Source: Neospora caninum Liverpool
Taxonomy: Eukaryota; Apicomplexa; Conoidasida; Eucoccidiorida; Sarcocystidae
Direction: 5' to 3'
NCBI RefSeq assembly: GCF_000208865.1
Contig: NC_018397.1
Span: 2,728,001 to 2,792,000 of the forward strand
DNA: 64,000 bases
Position 1 is the first letter of the stretch, and every line of letters starts with the position of its first letter. The position numbers were made by a program, and so were the translations under genes. The notes beneath the pieces were generated by a model. The model ran no database searches, had not been told where the DNA came from, and was given only the letters and a program-made list of their open reading frames with translations. Below are positions 1-11,759 of this stretch, piece by piece.

Positions 1-918
1 GAATTAAACACAGTACTTATGCGTCTTCGGCAGCGCCTTAGCGAATCTAAATCAGCACGCGCGAAGGTAGACAATTGCCTCGAAAAGCTGCAACTATTCC
101 CAAAAGAAATTGATGCTGGAGAAGTCTGCCAAGGAGAACGGGACGAGGTCTTCGACCACTGCGTTAAGCAGGTAGAACGCTGGGTTGCAAACGGGAAACT
201 CTCTTCTGTGTTCAACTACTACGAAGTACCTGCTGTCACAGGCTATCTGCTTTTCGTCCCTCTGCCCAATCCACCTTCCGACTTTCTGTTCTACGCCCGG
301 TTACTGAGGAGAGTCGCCAACGGGCCTTGCCGCGAGTTTAAGAATGAAGACGAAATTGCAAATGCTGTAGCATCTCTCTTGTATACTGTTCCAGCTGCAG
401 TGGCAGAACTGTCTGCAGGGTATCGGCAGTTCCATCTGCCAATGGCAGACAGTATTACACGTCTGCTCACATTGGAGCTTTTGGCACGTCTATTCTTCCG
501 TTACGCTTACTGGTTCGTTAACAATCCCAGGAAGCTTGTCCTTCTCAACCAGGCATGCCGCTCTCAGAGCATTTGTCGAAGACTGGTCAGAATGATCTTA
601 CATACGAGTCCGCCAATGGGGGACATGAAAGCCCCACCGGCTATGGTCCGGTGGTTTGCATCGTACCTTAAACTCGTGGTCCCCAATAGAGGGGGACGTG
701 TGATGCAAGCTTTGGCTCCGCTGGTGGCGGAGACCCTAGCATCCTCCTTACACCACGAATTTCCGGCTGCATCACAGCCTTCGAGCGAAGGTGACCAGAA
801 GGAACCGGCAACGCCTTTACCTCGTCAAAGGCAGTCGGTTGCCCTTCGTCTGCGCAAGTTATTCAACTTATGGAGGCGCAGGAGACAACGTAGAGAAAGG
901 AACCAGAATTTGGAGTGA
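1..918 (+). CDS. 3' terminal exon of an unrecognised gene (5' end outside window)
   Basis: The frame is open from the first base of the window to a TGA at 916-918, so the gene or exon begins upstream. An ATG at 19 exists, but nothing marks it as the start. The visible part is about 305 residues. It is mostly helical-looking, with a central hydrophobic and aromatic stretch around residues 75-185 counted from that ATG (LFFRYAYWFVNNPRKL lies there). The tail is basic, ending in a cluster of Arg residues (LWRRRRQRRERN). No catalytic motif, zinc site, signal peptide or clear membrane segment is visible. The steady codon use and long open frame make it convincing as coding. I do not recognise the family. 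The next gene on this strand starts about 2 kb downstream. Confidence 0.6.
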   Translation, partial: ELNTVLMRLRQRLSESKSARAKVDNCLEKLQLFPKEIDAGEVCQGERDEVFDHCVKQVERWVANGKLSSVFNYYEVPAVTGYLLFVPLPNPPSDFLFYARLLRRVANGPCREFKNEDEIANAVASLLYTVPAAVAELSAGYRQFHLPMADSITRLLTLELLARLFFRYAYWFVNNPRKLVLLNQACRSQSICRRLVRMILHTSPPMGDMKAPPAMVRWFASYLKLVVPNRGGRVMQALAPLVAETLASSLHHEFPAASQPSSEGDQKEPATPLPRQRQSVALRLRKLFNLWRRRRQRRERNQNLE

Positions 919-2881
919 AGACTCGATAATGTTAGTACGAATATAGAGACACTGTCCCCGCCGTTCCCCCCGTTCCACACATGTGTTCATGCGGTGGGGT
1001 TCCCAAGGACTGTGTTGCTTTTTATCTGCTGAGGGTATGATTCATCTGATCCAACTGGACTCTTGCGTGTTCTGTGCATGATATTCTGCTTTTTTTTTTA
1101 GTTGAAAACTGGAGCGCGCACTTGCACAAGCATTGATTTTACTGTTTCCAGGTGTGACCTGGCAAAACTCGTGGTATCTGCTTCCACCTGCATGCCAATG
1201 CCGGCTCTGCATCGTGGTACTGGCGCACTCGGTCTCGTACGGGAGTCGAGCTCCGTAACGACACTCAACAGCATCAACCACAGAACAGGGGTGTAGCGTA
1301 ACACAGATCCTTTACTCGCTGCGGGAAGATCGATCCAGAATCGCGTAGCACACAAAAGCAGCAACCGATAATATGCCAGTACATGGCGCACTACGTACGT
1401 CACGTTGCTCTGCCCTCTCGCCTTGGGGTCGGACTCTGTAGGGCTCCATAGCTAAACACACTTGGTTCCGAATTCCGCCACAACCTGCCCGCCTTAGAAA
1501 TGATTCGGGTGGTTTCTTGTTGTCAACAGTCATCCAGTTTCCGATGACGTCGAGAAGCGTGACGTTACGGAGCAGTGGCCATGTGCAAGTGCACACTGTC
1601 GATGCGGCTATGCTCTTCCTCATCCGCCCGTTGTCGGCTGCCTGAGGCATGAGAGAGGAGACCAAGTGAGCATCATGCTCCCTGTGATGCTGCCAGCTCT
1701 CCCGCGATCCCAGCCAACGAAGTGGCACGTTCTGAAACATCCTGTTTCTCTCGGCAGTTCCACTTTCTGCTAGATGTCGTCCTGCTGCCACTGTATCCGA
1801 GCACCGCGCTATCGACGCTGATTATTTGAAACTTTCGCAAAGAGTCAAGCACAGAATGCCTTCATCATTTGGCGCCAGACTCTGACGTTTGGTTCGTTCA
1901 CTTCTGCCTTCGTATGAGAGCGTACTTCCTGCCGTGAGCGTGACGCTGCAGCCGGCAGCTCTGGGGCTTCCTGGGGACGCATGCATTTCCTTCACTTGAG
2001 TCGCTCTCAGACATAGAGTGTAGCCTTCGACGATATTTCGGCTGTATACAAGGCCAACTTTTCTCTATCACCCGTTATAACAAAAACGTTTTTGTCAAAG
2101 AGCGCTTCCTCAAATGTGACTTCTTGAATCTGTTGCCTCATCCGTCCGATTACTAAGAACAGGCACATGCATGCGTTACCTACCGCCCATCTTAAGTACC
2201 CGCAATTCGATGTCGGCGACACCTGTGTTCTCTGACGCATGCGAAGCAAAACAATATTGCTGATAATTTCGAACAACCGTTTTGAATCCAGACACCCTTT
2301 TGAAAGCGAGCAGTGGATTCTTGTGAGTTCGGGCACTCGAGAGCGAAGATTATGTGACAGTGCAAAGAACTGCCCCGCGCCATGACGAATGCCGATGTAA
2401 ATGCCCGGTCGTGAGGCTTCGGCTCTCCTTGTTGTATTTCACATTTTTCTCTCCAGTAGGACGTCGTGTACCTACATGACTATCGTGAGCTCCATCAAAA
2501 CACAGACAACTAATTGACAGGCAAAGTTGCTGTGGGCGTGCCGCTTTTTGTTTGACTGAGAACGGCCTCCTCCGTCGATGCAAGCTTTTGAACTACTTCA
2601 TCCCGTTGACCATTGAATTTTTCGCGTGAAGCTCAGGTTCTGGATTCTGTTTTTTTACTTGTGGATTGAAGAATACATGCGCGTAAACTATTCACGCTTT
2701 GAGAGCGGCGCGTTAGATATTGCATCTTCTTGCTTACCCAGCCGAAATTCTGTTGCGATCTCTTTTTTTGTTTATCCCCTCCTTGTGTTTAGCAACATTT
2801 CCTTCGCCATCTTCGCTTATACTGGACTGCCTCCGTCTCTGTAGGCTTCCTATTATCTGCGCGTGATTCCAGCCGAAAAAG
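919..2881. other. intergenic region, no supported gene
   Basis: The stretch between the terminal exon and NOP16 holds only overlapping short open frames on both strands, the longest being 159 codons on the minus strand at 1312-1791. None has flanking splice sites or recognisable content. It presumably contains the 3' UTR of the upstream gene and the NOP16 promoter and 5' UTR. Confidence 0.4.
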
Positions 2882-4649
2882 ATGAAGAAAACGCGGAAGA
2901 AGACTCACCGGGCCGTGCGTCGGTGCCCAAAGAGTAGCAGACGTTTATACAGAGATTTGCAGAAGCAAATGCGCGATGATGTGCTCCGTGCTAAATGGAA
3001 TAACAGGGAGAGCATTCAGAAAAATATGGCCAAGTTTACACTGCAGGATTTCGAACACCGCCTTGCCGATGATGAAGAACTTCTCCGTCCTAGCGAGGAA
3101 AAAAAGTGAGCTTTCTCACTCTGTGCTATTCTTATTGTAGGAACAAGTGCGTGCTGAGTCGGTGAGAATACAGTCAACCAGCAAACGAGCCTCATTGCGC
3201 TAAAGCACACTAGTGGCAATCCACTCATTATATGCGTTGCAAAACGCTCAGTTTTTTCTCATTCATCTGTTTTCCATTTGCTTGTGGCTGACAGGTGTTA
3301 GTGGCGACTTACCCCCTAAATTGTTGCAGCGGCTCTGTCCAGCAATCGATTATGGCATTCATCGAGAACAATGAGAGTTTTGGTGTACTGTCAATTGGTT
3401 CTTGAATCGTGATCCCTGTTGTAGGCAACATCTCTTGAGTAGACACAAGCTTAAAGACGGAGCGACACACACCTGCTATATGGGCCAGGGCCCACCACGG
3501 CCAGGGTTTATGCCCGCGTATGCTGTATATGTAGAGAATCGATATGGGTACGGCTATCAGCTCCAGTACGGCTATCAGCTCCAGGAAGGGTCAGATACAA
3601 CCGTTTACTTGCCACAGAGTCATGAAGCACTTGTACCTACATGAGCGCGCGTTTACACAGATGGGTAGGCTCTCGTCCTGAATGTGGTTGTTCTGTGTTC
3701 ATTCGCTTATGGAAACTTTATTCGTGCTCTGAACCACTAACTATATCGTCGTCATGTGCGCCGTCCCGTGACACGTCAGGATGAATGAACAGCAACTCGT
3801 CATCTTCAACAAACTCTTTGCCAAGTTTGGAGACGATTGCGAGGTGAGTGCGTCCTTCATATTCCCCAGTTCCATGTAACTGCCTGCGTGGAGGCTTAAC
3901 TCTTGCTACCTCAGAAAAGGACGCTTCTCCTGAGGCAAGACAATGGTGTGCCTATCCCGCACTTGCGATATTAATAACAACGGAAGAACGCACAATGCAC
4001 ATTGCAACGGAGAATTGAAAACTTTTGAGGGAGGGGAATCGTGCTCTCGGTACCGCTTCTCGTCCTCGCCAGTGAGCGTGGCCAGGAGTTGTTCCTTGTG
4101 GAGTTAGGGGGGACTAGCCGAGGGACCGTGCGGAATATGATGAAAGGCAGATAGACAAGATGTCTCGACTCACCGATTGTTTATATGGATACATCTACAT
4201 CTTTATATCATGCTTGTTGCTGCATGGAAATTTCGGTGGTGTGTGGTTTTCAGAAAATGAGCAGGGACACGAAGATCAATGTGTTTCAGTGGACCGAGGG
4301 GCAGTGCAGCCGCTTCCTGCGGTTGTATACCGCGCAGCACGTGTGTGCCTCGGCGAAGGAGCATTTGCTGCCACAGCTGACCATGGCACCGAGCCCAGCA
4401 CACGAAAGCCTCCTTCAGCAGCATCAAGAGATTGCCGAGAAGAAGAAACAGGAAGTGGAGTCGCGAATTCAAGATCAACTCAGAGAGCGTGTGGGCAAGA
4501 AGAGTAGGAAGCCGAAGATAGATACTGTGACATCGAAGTTGTCCCAGGCTGGGGACTCGAGTGCGGCGACGATGGGGTCGAAGGCTACCTCATCTAAAGC
4601 CGCGAAACTCCAGTTAACGCAGAAGAAAAAGAAAACAAAGACCCTCTGA
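2882..4649 (+). CDS. NOP16: ribosome biogenesis protein NOP16
   Basis: Predicted exons are 2882-3105, 3780-3843 and 4254-4649 (227 residues). Phases agree: the AAAAAA|GTGAGC donor and the CGTCAG|G acceptor rebuild a Lys codon, and the second intron is phase 0. NOP16 is a nucleolar factor of the pre-60S ribosomal particle. From memory of human and yeast NOP16, two parts match. The basic N-terminus (MKKTRKKTHRAVRR) leads into a Trp-containing helix ending RESIQKNMAKFTL, comparable to KSVRQNLAEMGL of the human protein. The core reads FNKLFAKFGDDCEKMSRDTK, followed by an N-x-x-Q-x-T-like turn and a helix, as in the human core with GEDYKAMARD. The C-terminus is Lys-rich (QKKKKTKTL), fitting a nucleolar protein, and is longer than in human. 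ATG 2882 is the best start, though an acceptor-like TTCCAG lies just before it. Family call fairly firm, borders inferred. Confidence 0.75.
3549..3584 (+). repeat. 18-bp perfect tandem duplication in NOP16 intron 1
   Basis: The unit TACGGCTATCAGCTCCAG occurs twice head to tail at 3549-3566 and 3567-3584. It is in frame inside an 80-codon open frame (3402-3644), where it reads YGYQLQ twice. That frame has no splice support and lies in the predicted first intron of NOP16, so I treat it as non-coding. Confidence 0.9.
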
Positions 4650-6298
4650 TCCCAGAGCAGCTCGCGAAGCTGGCGGCAAAGGAATACGGAAGTGCAGCGC
4701 AGACAGGAAATTCAAAGCCTCGTGTAGCACAGGCTGCACATGCAAGGGCAGCTCTGTTCTATGACCACCTGCGCAGGCGGCGAGTCTCGTCTCTACATGC
4801 AGTTTTGCCGGCGTCATTAGACTGTTTCGGACGGCGAAAGAACTGCCACGCAGTCCACCCGGCTGCATTTCTGCCGCGTGGTCTCAGCCACCACAGCATG
4901 CATAAGAACGCGTATCAGCGCGTCTGGTTCTTCGAAGATAATGAGGGGATGCCGCTGTGGCTTATAGTAATTGAGGTATGGCAGCACCTGAATGAAGGGA
5001 GAGCTCCCTGTCCTCCATCGCCGCGTTATGGCCATCTGGATTAACCAAGGGAGAATCTCGAGGTTTCCAGTTGTCGGGTGTTGAACTGATGCTGGATGCC
5101 CTCCGATAAATATGACTGGTGACTTCGGAGACTGTTTAAAAGCAACCGGGGGGACACTTAGAACGATGTAGGTTCTTGTGAATACACTCCCGTGCTATGG
5201 GGTTTTAAATTACAGGAATCAGTAGAATTTAGCATGCTAGTACGGGTTCAGCGCCGTGCCCTCAGACCACTATATTTCTGGACCGCGCGCATCCTACTAT
5301 ACCTTGAGCGTAACAATGTAAAAGGTTTCCATAGTGAAGAAGACGTAGCCCAAACCTGTTTCGAAATTCGTTTTGCCGTTGTCACAGACAAGCGTGCAGG
5401 GGTCCTACTTTTTGGTAAACATGTATTTGCGATGATTTCTCATTTGCTAACACATGGGTATTGCAGCCCGACACAAACAAGAAGCCAAGTGCCGAAGCCA
5501 TAAACAGTATCTTCATACCGCACAAAACAGACCTGCTGAGTAGACGGGGGAACTAGCAGAAAGGCATCTTTGTCACGTATCCAAGGTGGCGAGACATGCA
5601 ACCACAAAGAACCCCAAATATGTACTGTTTGCTCTTCTACACAGCGTTTCAAAAGACTTGAGAGACGGTAGGCAACACCGCGAAGAAAAGAGACTCGAAA
5701 AACCCCATTTTGCTTGTCGCATTTAGCTCCCCCCCGCATCTTTTGCGGCCCAAATACAACTACAGGGCACGGAGAGCACGCCTGTTTCTAGATCGGCGGA
5801 AAGGCGTGATCACCGAAAAGTGGGACGCGCTTGTTTTCTTTGCTGAGGTTTAACTCCCCACCCCCCCTCCCCGTCTGCAACTGCCAAATACATCGATTTT
5901 GGAAGGTTCTCATATTCCTCCCCGTCGGCGTTGGGTTTGCCAACCGACTCTACAGTTGCAGTCACACTTCACGATGCGGTATTCATCTCTGAAATACCGC
6001 CACGGCTTATTTTAGTCTGTGTAACAACACGGAAGGGAGCTTTCATGTCAACGCAGCAGTGCGTTGACATGTAACTCTCGGTGTCGGCAACACGCGAGCA
6101 CATACAGGTGGCAACACGCAGTGGAACCCAGTCCTCCCTGCAAACTCAACTGATGCATTAACACCAGGCTTTTTTCCAACATCTGGCAACACAAGTCTTG
6201 CTGCACACACCGCTTGTTGTGCATCCGCTGGCACCAATGAGCAATTTGCCGAAGAATCGACTGTGAAGAATACGATCAGCGGGTGCGTGCCAGCATTA
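4650..6298. other. intergenic region between convergent NOP16 and zinc-finger gene
   Basis: This should contain both 3' UTRs. Open frames of about 100 codons exist on each strand (5192-5503 plus, 5440-5739 minus) without splice sites or recognisable content. The only clear structure is the inverted repeat at 6044-6071. Confidence 0.4.
6044..6071. repeat. perfect 12-bp inverted repeat with a 4-base loop
   Basis: The left arm CATGTCAACGCA (6044-6055) and right arm TGCGTTGACATG (6060-6071) are exact reverse complements around the loop GCAG. It lies about 230 bases beyond the stop of the minus-strand zinc-finger gene, so it could form a stem-loop in that gene's 3' UTR. It has no run of T after it as a bacterial terminator would. 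No function is claimed. Confidence 0.85.
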
Positions 6299-9200
6299 TT
6301 AACAGGTATAGGGGTATGCCCCTCGGAAGGACCGCTTGGTGGCTCGGTAGGATGGAAAGTAGGAAGGAAGACCAACAGATAAACTGGTATTTCTGCCTGC
6401 CTCTGTATGCCAAGGGTCTCCTACAAGAGGGCGGTGCGGACGTTCGTGACTCTGATGCGGCAGCACACCCTGCCTGCTGGGAACGCCATGTACGTTTTGG
6501 CGTAGGTAATAACCCGTCGGATTCTCCAGTTGATTGTCGCCAGATTCAAAACGATCCTGTCCATCCACTACACCGCCTCGCGTGCCTTCTGACGAAAGCT
6601 GTGCGTCCCGAAACAGACCCAAAGGCGAAGGGCAGCTCTCAGAGGAAGAAGTTGTTTTCTGTGGGGGTGCGTCCTTGGATGGGACCGGGAAATAGACGGG
6701 ACACATTGTCGGTGTCGTTCTTGAAGAACACCGTGCGAACTGGGGACAACCTCTGACTGAACTAGAAGGAGGAGCTTTCTCTCTATCTTTCAATTCTGAA
6801 TCCACGCATGTCAACAGAAAACGTTCATCTCCTCTGTTGCCGACCCCTGTTGTGAATTCTGCTTGTTTAGGTTCTTCCTGAAGGGATAAAAACTGTTGGT
6901 CCGCACCAGAATCGTACGGCAGCAGTTTCCTGAGTCCCGCGCAAAACGCGTCATCATAGTCTTCTTTTATTTTTCCATTGCCGCCATAGTCGTGAATATT
7001 CGCCCTCGAAGCACTTTCCTCGTCGGGAGGAGCTGCTCTGCAACCCCTGAGAACGTCACTGCCTGTTGGGACATCGATGACGCGGTGAGGGGAGAAATGC
7101 AGAAACGGCTTTGAAAAATCGGTTCCAGGAAGAAATCCACACGAACCTTCCCATTCGCCAAGCTTTCTACCATCTTCCCCAGAAGGATTCCTTTCAGCCA
7201 CGGACACTGTGACAGATGCAGGCCTACAGAGCTGTGCCATCAGCAGCGTCTTCTCACTCAGACAGCGAAGGCAACAACATTCAGAATCGTGGCTAGACGA
7301 CGGTTCTTGGGCAGGTGCTCGTTGACTTGCCACTGGTGACCTGCCGTCGATTGTGGAAACAAACAACTTCGATACTGTAGAACGGTTAGTGCCTGCTCCA
7401 CCTCCTGCATTGTCAGAGGCCGGTTTGCATAGCCTCGAGCTTGCCGTTGCTGGTTTTCTTCCTCCATCTGGGAGCACGCCGAGCAGAAACGTTGCAAAGT
7501 CGCCGCTTGACGGCTTTCGCTTGTCTCTGGAAACGGATGTAGATGATATACATGTAGTTCGTCCAGCCCAAAATCAGCACAAACGGATTTTGGGGACCGC
7601 AGGAATCGACCGGGCCACTACCGGATTCCTTCGCATGATCTTTGCTGTCTACAGATGAGCAAGCGAAGAGGCTCAGTCAACATAGCGCTAGCCCGCCAGG
7701 AAAGGAGAAACTAGTGGACGCGCTCTCACCGTCTTCTTGTTTCCCAGCTTCATCCAACTCCGGATCGAACTTCCCAGACGTAGAGGAGCCTATCTGTGAA
7801 TCAAGATGTTCTCCTCGGTTAGCGTCCATCTGGGGTCTTGCAAAAGCTGGATGGTTTTGGGCGGCTAATGCGCAGACAATCAGGTCCATTAAGTGAACAA
7901 GTTCGTCCCGATTCAGTCGTCCCAGGGCACTCTTAGCAAGGTCGTCTTTTGCGTTCTCTCCATCACCCATAAAGGGAGGATGCTGCACTACCCCTTCGCT
8001 CTCCTGATTGTCATTGTCTTGCAGCCCTCTAATACTCTCCGACTTGCCATCTACAGGATCTGGCGCAGTTCTAAGCAGAGAAGAGACTGCGTTGCGACTG
8101 TCGTTGCCCCTCCCACCTAGAACATATTCACTTCTGTTCGGTGAGGAAACATGGCTGCATCCCCCTGCAATCGCAGTATTTTGCGGAGGACGCGCTTCGG
8201 TGGGCACCCCGTTGAAGAAGCAGTTTCGCTCCCGAAACCATGAATCTTCAGCCGCTGGCACGTCTTCTGCAGCAGATGGACGTAGTTCCACCCTGTCCTG
8301 ACGCTTCTGATAACAGTGCCCTTCGTCGTGATCTGCCTTCTGGAGATCTACCCTGCGGAACTCCTGCGCTCGGCAACTATTCGCACGATTTAGATCTACT
8401 ACTGATGACTCGAATGAGGGGCCACATGACACTCCGTTGGCAACGGCACTAGCGAGGTCTCCTTGTCCACTGTGAGACCCAGCAGGCAACCATCCATTGC
8501 CTCTATTTGGACTGTCGGCCTTGCATTCGTACGAAAGACCTCTATGGATGTTGGAAGCATGGCTGGTGGGTTTCTCGTGCACAGCGTTTTTAGAATCAGG
8601 GTGTTTTCGTTCGGCGACCGATCTCAAATGATTACTTGCATTCGAAATCGTCGTACATGCGACGGCATCCGGGTTGGCAGGTGACTCAACGGCCGGCTGG
8701 AGGGACGAGTTTCTCTCAGGAGCTGTGATTTCCTGGAAAAGCGCTGTCCCTGTTGTAGACCTTTTGGCATGAGAGTTTTCTTTTTTCAGGCTACCGCATC
8801 TACCACCACTGCAGGCGGCCGGTGATGCCGCCTCCCTTCGTCCGGAGACGTGAAACTGACGCGAGGTCGACCGCAGGCTTTGCAGGCAACGACCGCCCGT
8901 GAGGAGCGTCGGGCACAGCTCTAAATCATTTTTTTTCGAGAGATTGATGGGGGTTTGCCCTTTCAAATTCCAACTCGACGCGTCGGTCATAGCGAGCTTA
9001 TGTAGGCCTGGGGGAGGCGGCGGGGGTGGCGGTGGCTGGTTCGCTGTGCAACTCTTGGTTCTAAACTGAGATCCCCCTCCTTCCGGAAGGAGCGCCGGAA
9101 GACTATCAGGGCTTCCTACTACGGACCTGGGTCCTTCCACTGCGGTAAAACAACCCGGGAAAAACGGTGTTCTGAGGGCAGGCGGCATTGGCAATCTGAT

Positions 9201-11242
9201 AGGTACATGGGGGCGCAGCCCGTTGCCTCGATGAGCACTCCCTGGATGAAGAAAAGGGGCGAAATGGGGGTCAGGGCAGGAGAAGGAGACGGGAGAGACA
9301 CCGTCAGGGGAGGACTGATGTTTCTGTTGTGCACGTGATTTGCGGGCTCGTTTCCGCTTCTCCTTGTGAAAGTGGTGACAAAACAGACACGCCATACCAT
9401 TCAAACATTGCTTGTTCGCTTTGTTTGCAAACACACACGGTTTGCACAGCCCTTCCTCGTGGAGCAACGCCCCCAGAGAAGGAAGCTTCCCTCTGTAACT
9501 TTCCAGATCGTCGGCTGCAACTTGTCGTGATTTTAGAATATCGTGGAGAATCAGAGCAGCATTACACCCGTCAGGCCCATGGCCGCTCTCGCAACCGCCC
9601 TCTGGATCACCTTCATCCTCTGCATTTTCTTGTTGCTTCACGGACGTCAGAAGCCCTTCGCCTTGGCTGCGCTCCAAAGGAGCGGTGGTCCTCGAACTCG
9701 AACCCGACCCGGCTTTGCTGGCCAGCTCCGTCAGTCTTTCCCTCAGCAGCGTTTTCAAATTCTCCATGGATATCCACTCTCTGTTGTGCACTGCAGTGCT
9801 TTCGTCAGAACCCCCACATTGACCGTTTTGTGGGATAACCCCATTTGCTGAAGTTGACTCGACGGCTGTTTCTGTCACCAGCGGGGCTTGCGTTTCCTGC
9901 TCCTTCCCCTCCTCAGACATAGTCTCCTCACCGAACGTTTGGAGAAGTGGTACATACTGTGCCACCCGGACGCCAGGAGACGGTCGAGAGGGTGAGTTAT
10001 CGAATGCGGGACTGCTCCGCGAAGAAGCAGAGGCCGCAGCAGTTGGCAAAGGTGAAATCGCCTGGCGCACCTGACAGGAAGGCAGACTACACGCAGGTGA
10101 CGATCCGCGCCTGCCTGCACTGGGAAGATTTCCAGCAACAACCCTTTGGCGAAGGCTCAGGGCTTTCAGTTTCCACCGCAAAGCTTCTTTCCTGGACGCA
10201 CAAGACCGATGTGGGAGACCCTGCAAAAGATGGATTTCTAGCAGAGTGTGACACAGCAAGGAAAAACCTGTTTGAACGGCACACATCGCATGTCCGTGAA
10301 GACGGTGCGTTCGCTTTATGGACCAGATTCATCTGCGCAGCACGGTGGAATTGCTGAGCTCCAGGGAGCCCCCACCGATTCCATTAGCGTGTACACTGCA
10401 GTCGAATCAATTTCACATGCCACTCTCCATAGCACGCATCTCACTTACCTTTTTTGGTCCGCTGCGAGTTCGTCCGGCATGCCACCATCACCACTGTTTT
10501 TGATTTGCTGTGCACGAAAACCGACTAGTACTCCGTTAGTTCGGCCGCCCAAATTACGGTATCCATCATGGCTTGTAGTTAGATTCGTTGCCCGATATGC
10601 ACATCGAGGTGCTGGGTCCAGCCCTGGCCCCTCCAAAGAGTGCCGGTCCCGAGAGTCGAGAGGCAGCACCATGAACTGCAGGTTTTCGCAGGAGCTCCAA
10701 CAGTTTGGGGAGAAAGACTCGCCCCCGTCATGAGACTGAGGAGGCCGAGTCACTGCACCGTTGTGGGTTGTGGTGCACCGAGGAGGTGGTAGAACAATTG
10801 CTTCTTGCGGGCACGATATATTGCCACATCCCGGAGACGATCCTCTCGACAGTAGCGTAGGCAGATTCCCTGCTTCTCCTTCCTGGAAGGTCGGGTTGTT
10901 TGTCGGAGAGTGGATTGAAGAAACGCATGGTGCTTGGGCTTCTTGGCCTTCTTCCAAAACGAAGACTGCGTTTGGAAAGTCCTCTTCAACTGCTGAGCGG
11001 CTTTTTTCGGAGCCAGGGCCCGGGGATGTTAACATTACTTGGTTCTTGTGCTTCAGGTCCGTATCAGCAGAACGTGCTTTTAGGATTGTTGCTTGCTCTT
11101 CTGGATTGACTAGATTTGTGTGCAAAGCTTCTCCGGTATAATCATGCCAAGTTTCCCCGAGCGCTGGCTCCTCAGTCCTTTTTTCGGAGGCAGCCGATCC
11201 CAGACATCCCTGTGTCAGGTGGTGAGTGTTAGTAACGGGCAT
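6299..11242 (-). CDS. large CCCH-type zinc-finger protein, probably RNA-binding
   Basis: Minus-strand exons are 11242-10449, 10191-7730 and 7467-6299. Phases fit and give 1474 residues. The start ATG sits in a GCCGCCATG context. Near residue 515-540 is a single CCCH finger: C-x9-C-x5-C-x3-H, seen as KPCVFANKANKQC followed by LNGMACLFCHH, directly before a basic stretch (KEKRKRARKSRAQQK). This arrangement of a Gly/Cys-rich finger followed by Lys/Arg is common in apicomplexan CCCH proteins, which bind RNA. Everything else is low complexity, rich in Ser, Pro, Glu and Asn, with a nine-proline run near + position 9010-9040. No second domain is visible. The junction of exons 1 and 2 rests on a weak acceptor (GCGTCCAG), so about ten residues there could differ. 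A role in mRNA control is inferred from the finger alone. Confidence 0.7.
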
Positions 11243-11720
11243 GGCGGCAAGAGATCAGCGACAGAGGAGCTCAATCGGATGATACGCAGGGTGTGGACGG
11301 AGGTTTGGGGTCAATGTGGGACAACTTCTTGTGACATGAGACAGGGTACGAGCTGGGGAAAGCCTCTAAAGTCGGCGGTAAATTGCGCACGAACTCGTGC
11401 TCCGCCACTCATTGAGCCAAGGAAAACAAAACGGAGAGGCAGAAGATCGTACGAGAACAAAGGCGACAAGGCAAAACGAAAGGACTGGTATGCAGAAGAA
11501 CAGATGATCCTGTCAACCGGTTCTTGCGATATACGCTTCCTTATGGGTAGGAAAGAAGAGCCAAATGAACACATATATAGGCAAGCGGAAGAAATAACTT
11601 GTGAGCTTGAAGTTGAGAAACGCTGAATTGCTCAGGAGGGACGTCAGTTTCACGTTCTTTGAAGGTGTAATATGCAACGAGGCATACTCTATTTAGTTTC
11701 TTTGGTATGTAAACACATCT

Positions 11721-11759
11721 ATACATGCATACATACATGCATACACACATACATACATT
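11721..11759. repeat. CATA/CATG microsatellite
   Basis: An imperfect tetranucleotide array (ACATGCATACATACATGC and further CATACACACATACATACATT). It lies upstream of the zinc-finger gene's start on the minus strand, so it would be in that gene's promoter or 5' UTR. It is likely to vary in length between strains. Confidence 0.8.

Noticed and set aside
2882..3109. LYR-motif (complex I assembly) protein suggested by SRRLYRDL
   Set aside because: Joining to the two downstream exons gives a NOP16 match along most of the length, which explains the region better.
3402..3644. 80-codon frame with the repeat YGYQLQ
   Set aside because: It sits in the predicted NOP16 intron and has no splice support; the repeat is explained by an 18-base tandem duplication.
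6283..6756. 157-codon plus-strand frame
   Set aside because: It lies opposite the third exon of the zinc-finger gene, whose splice phase supports the minus strand.
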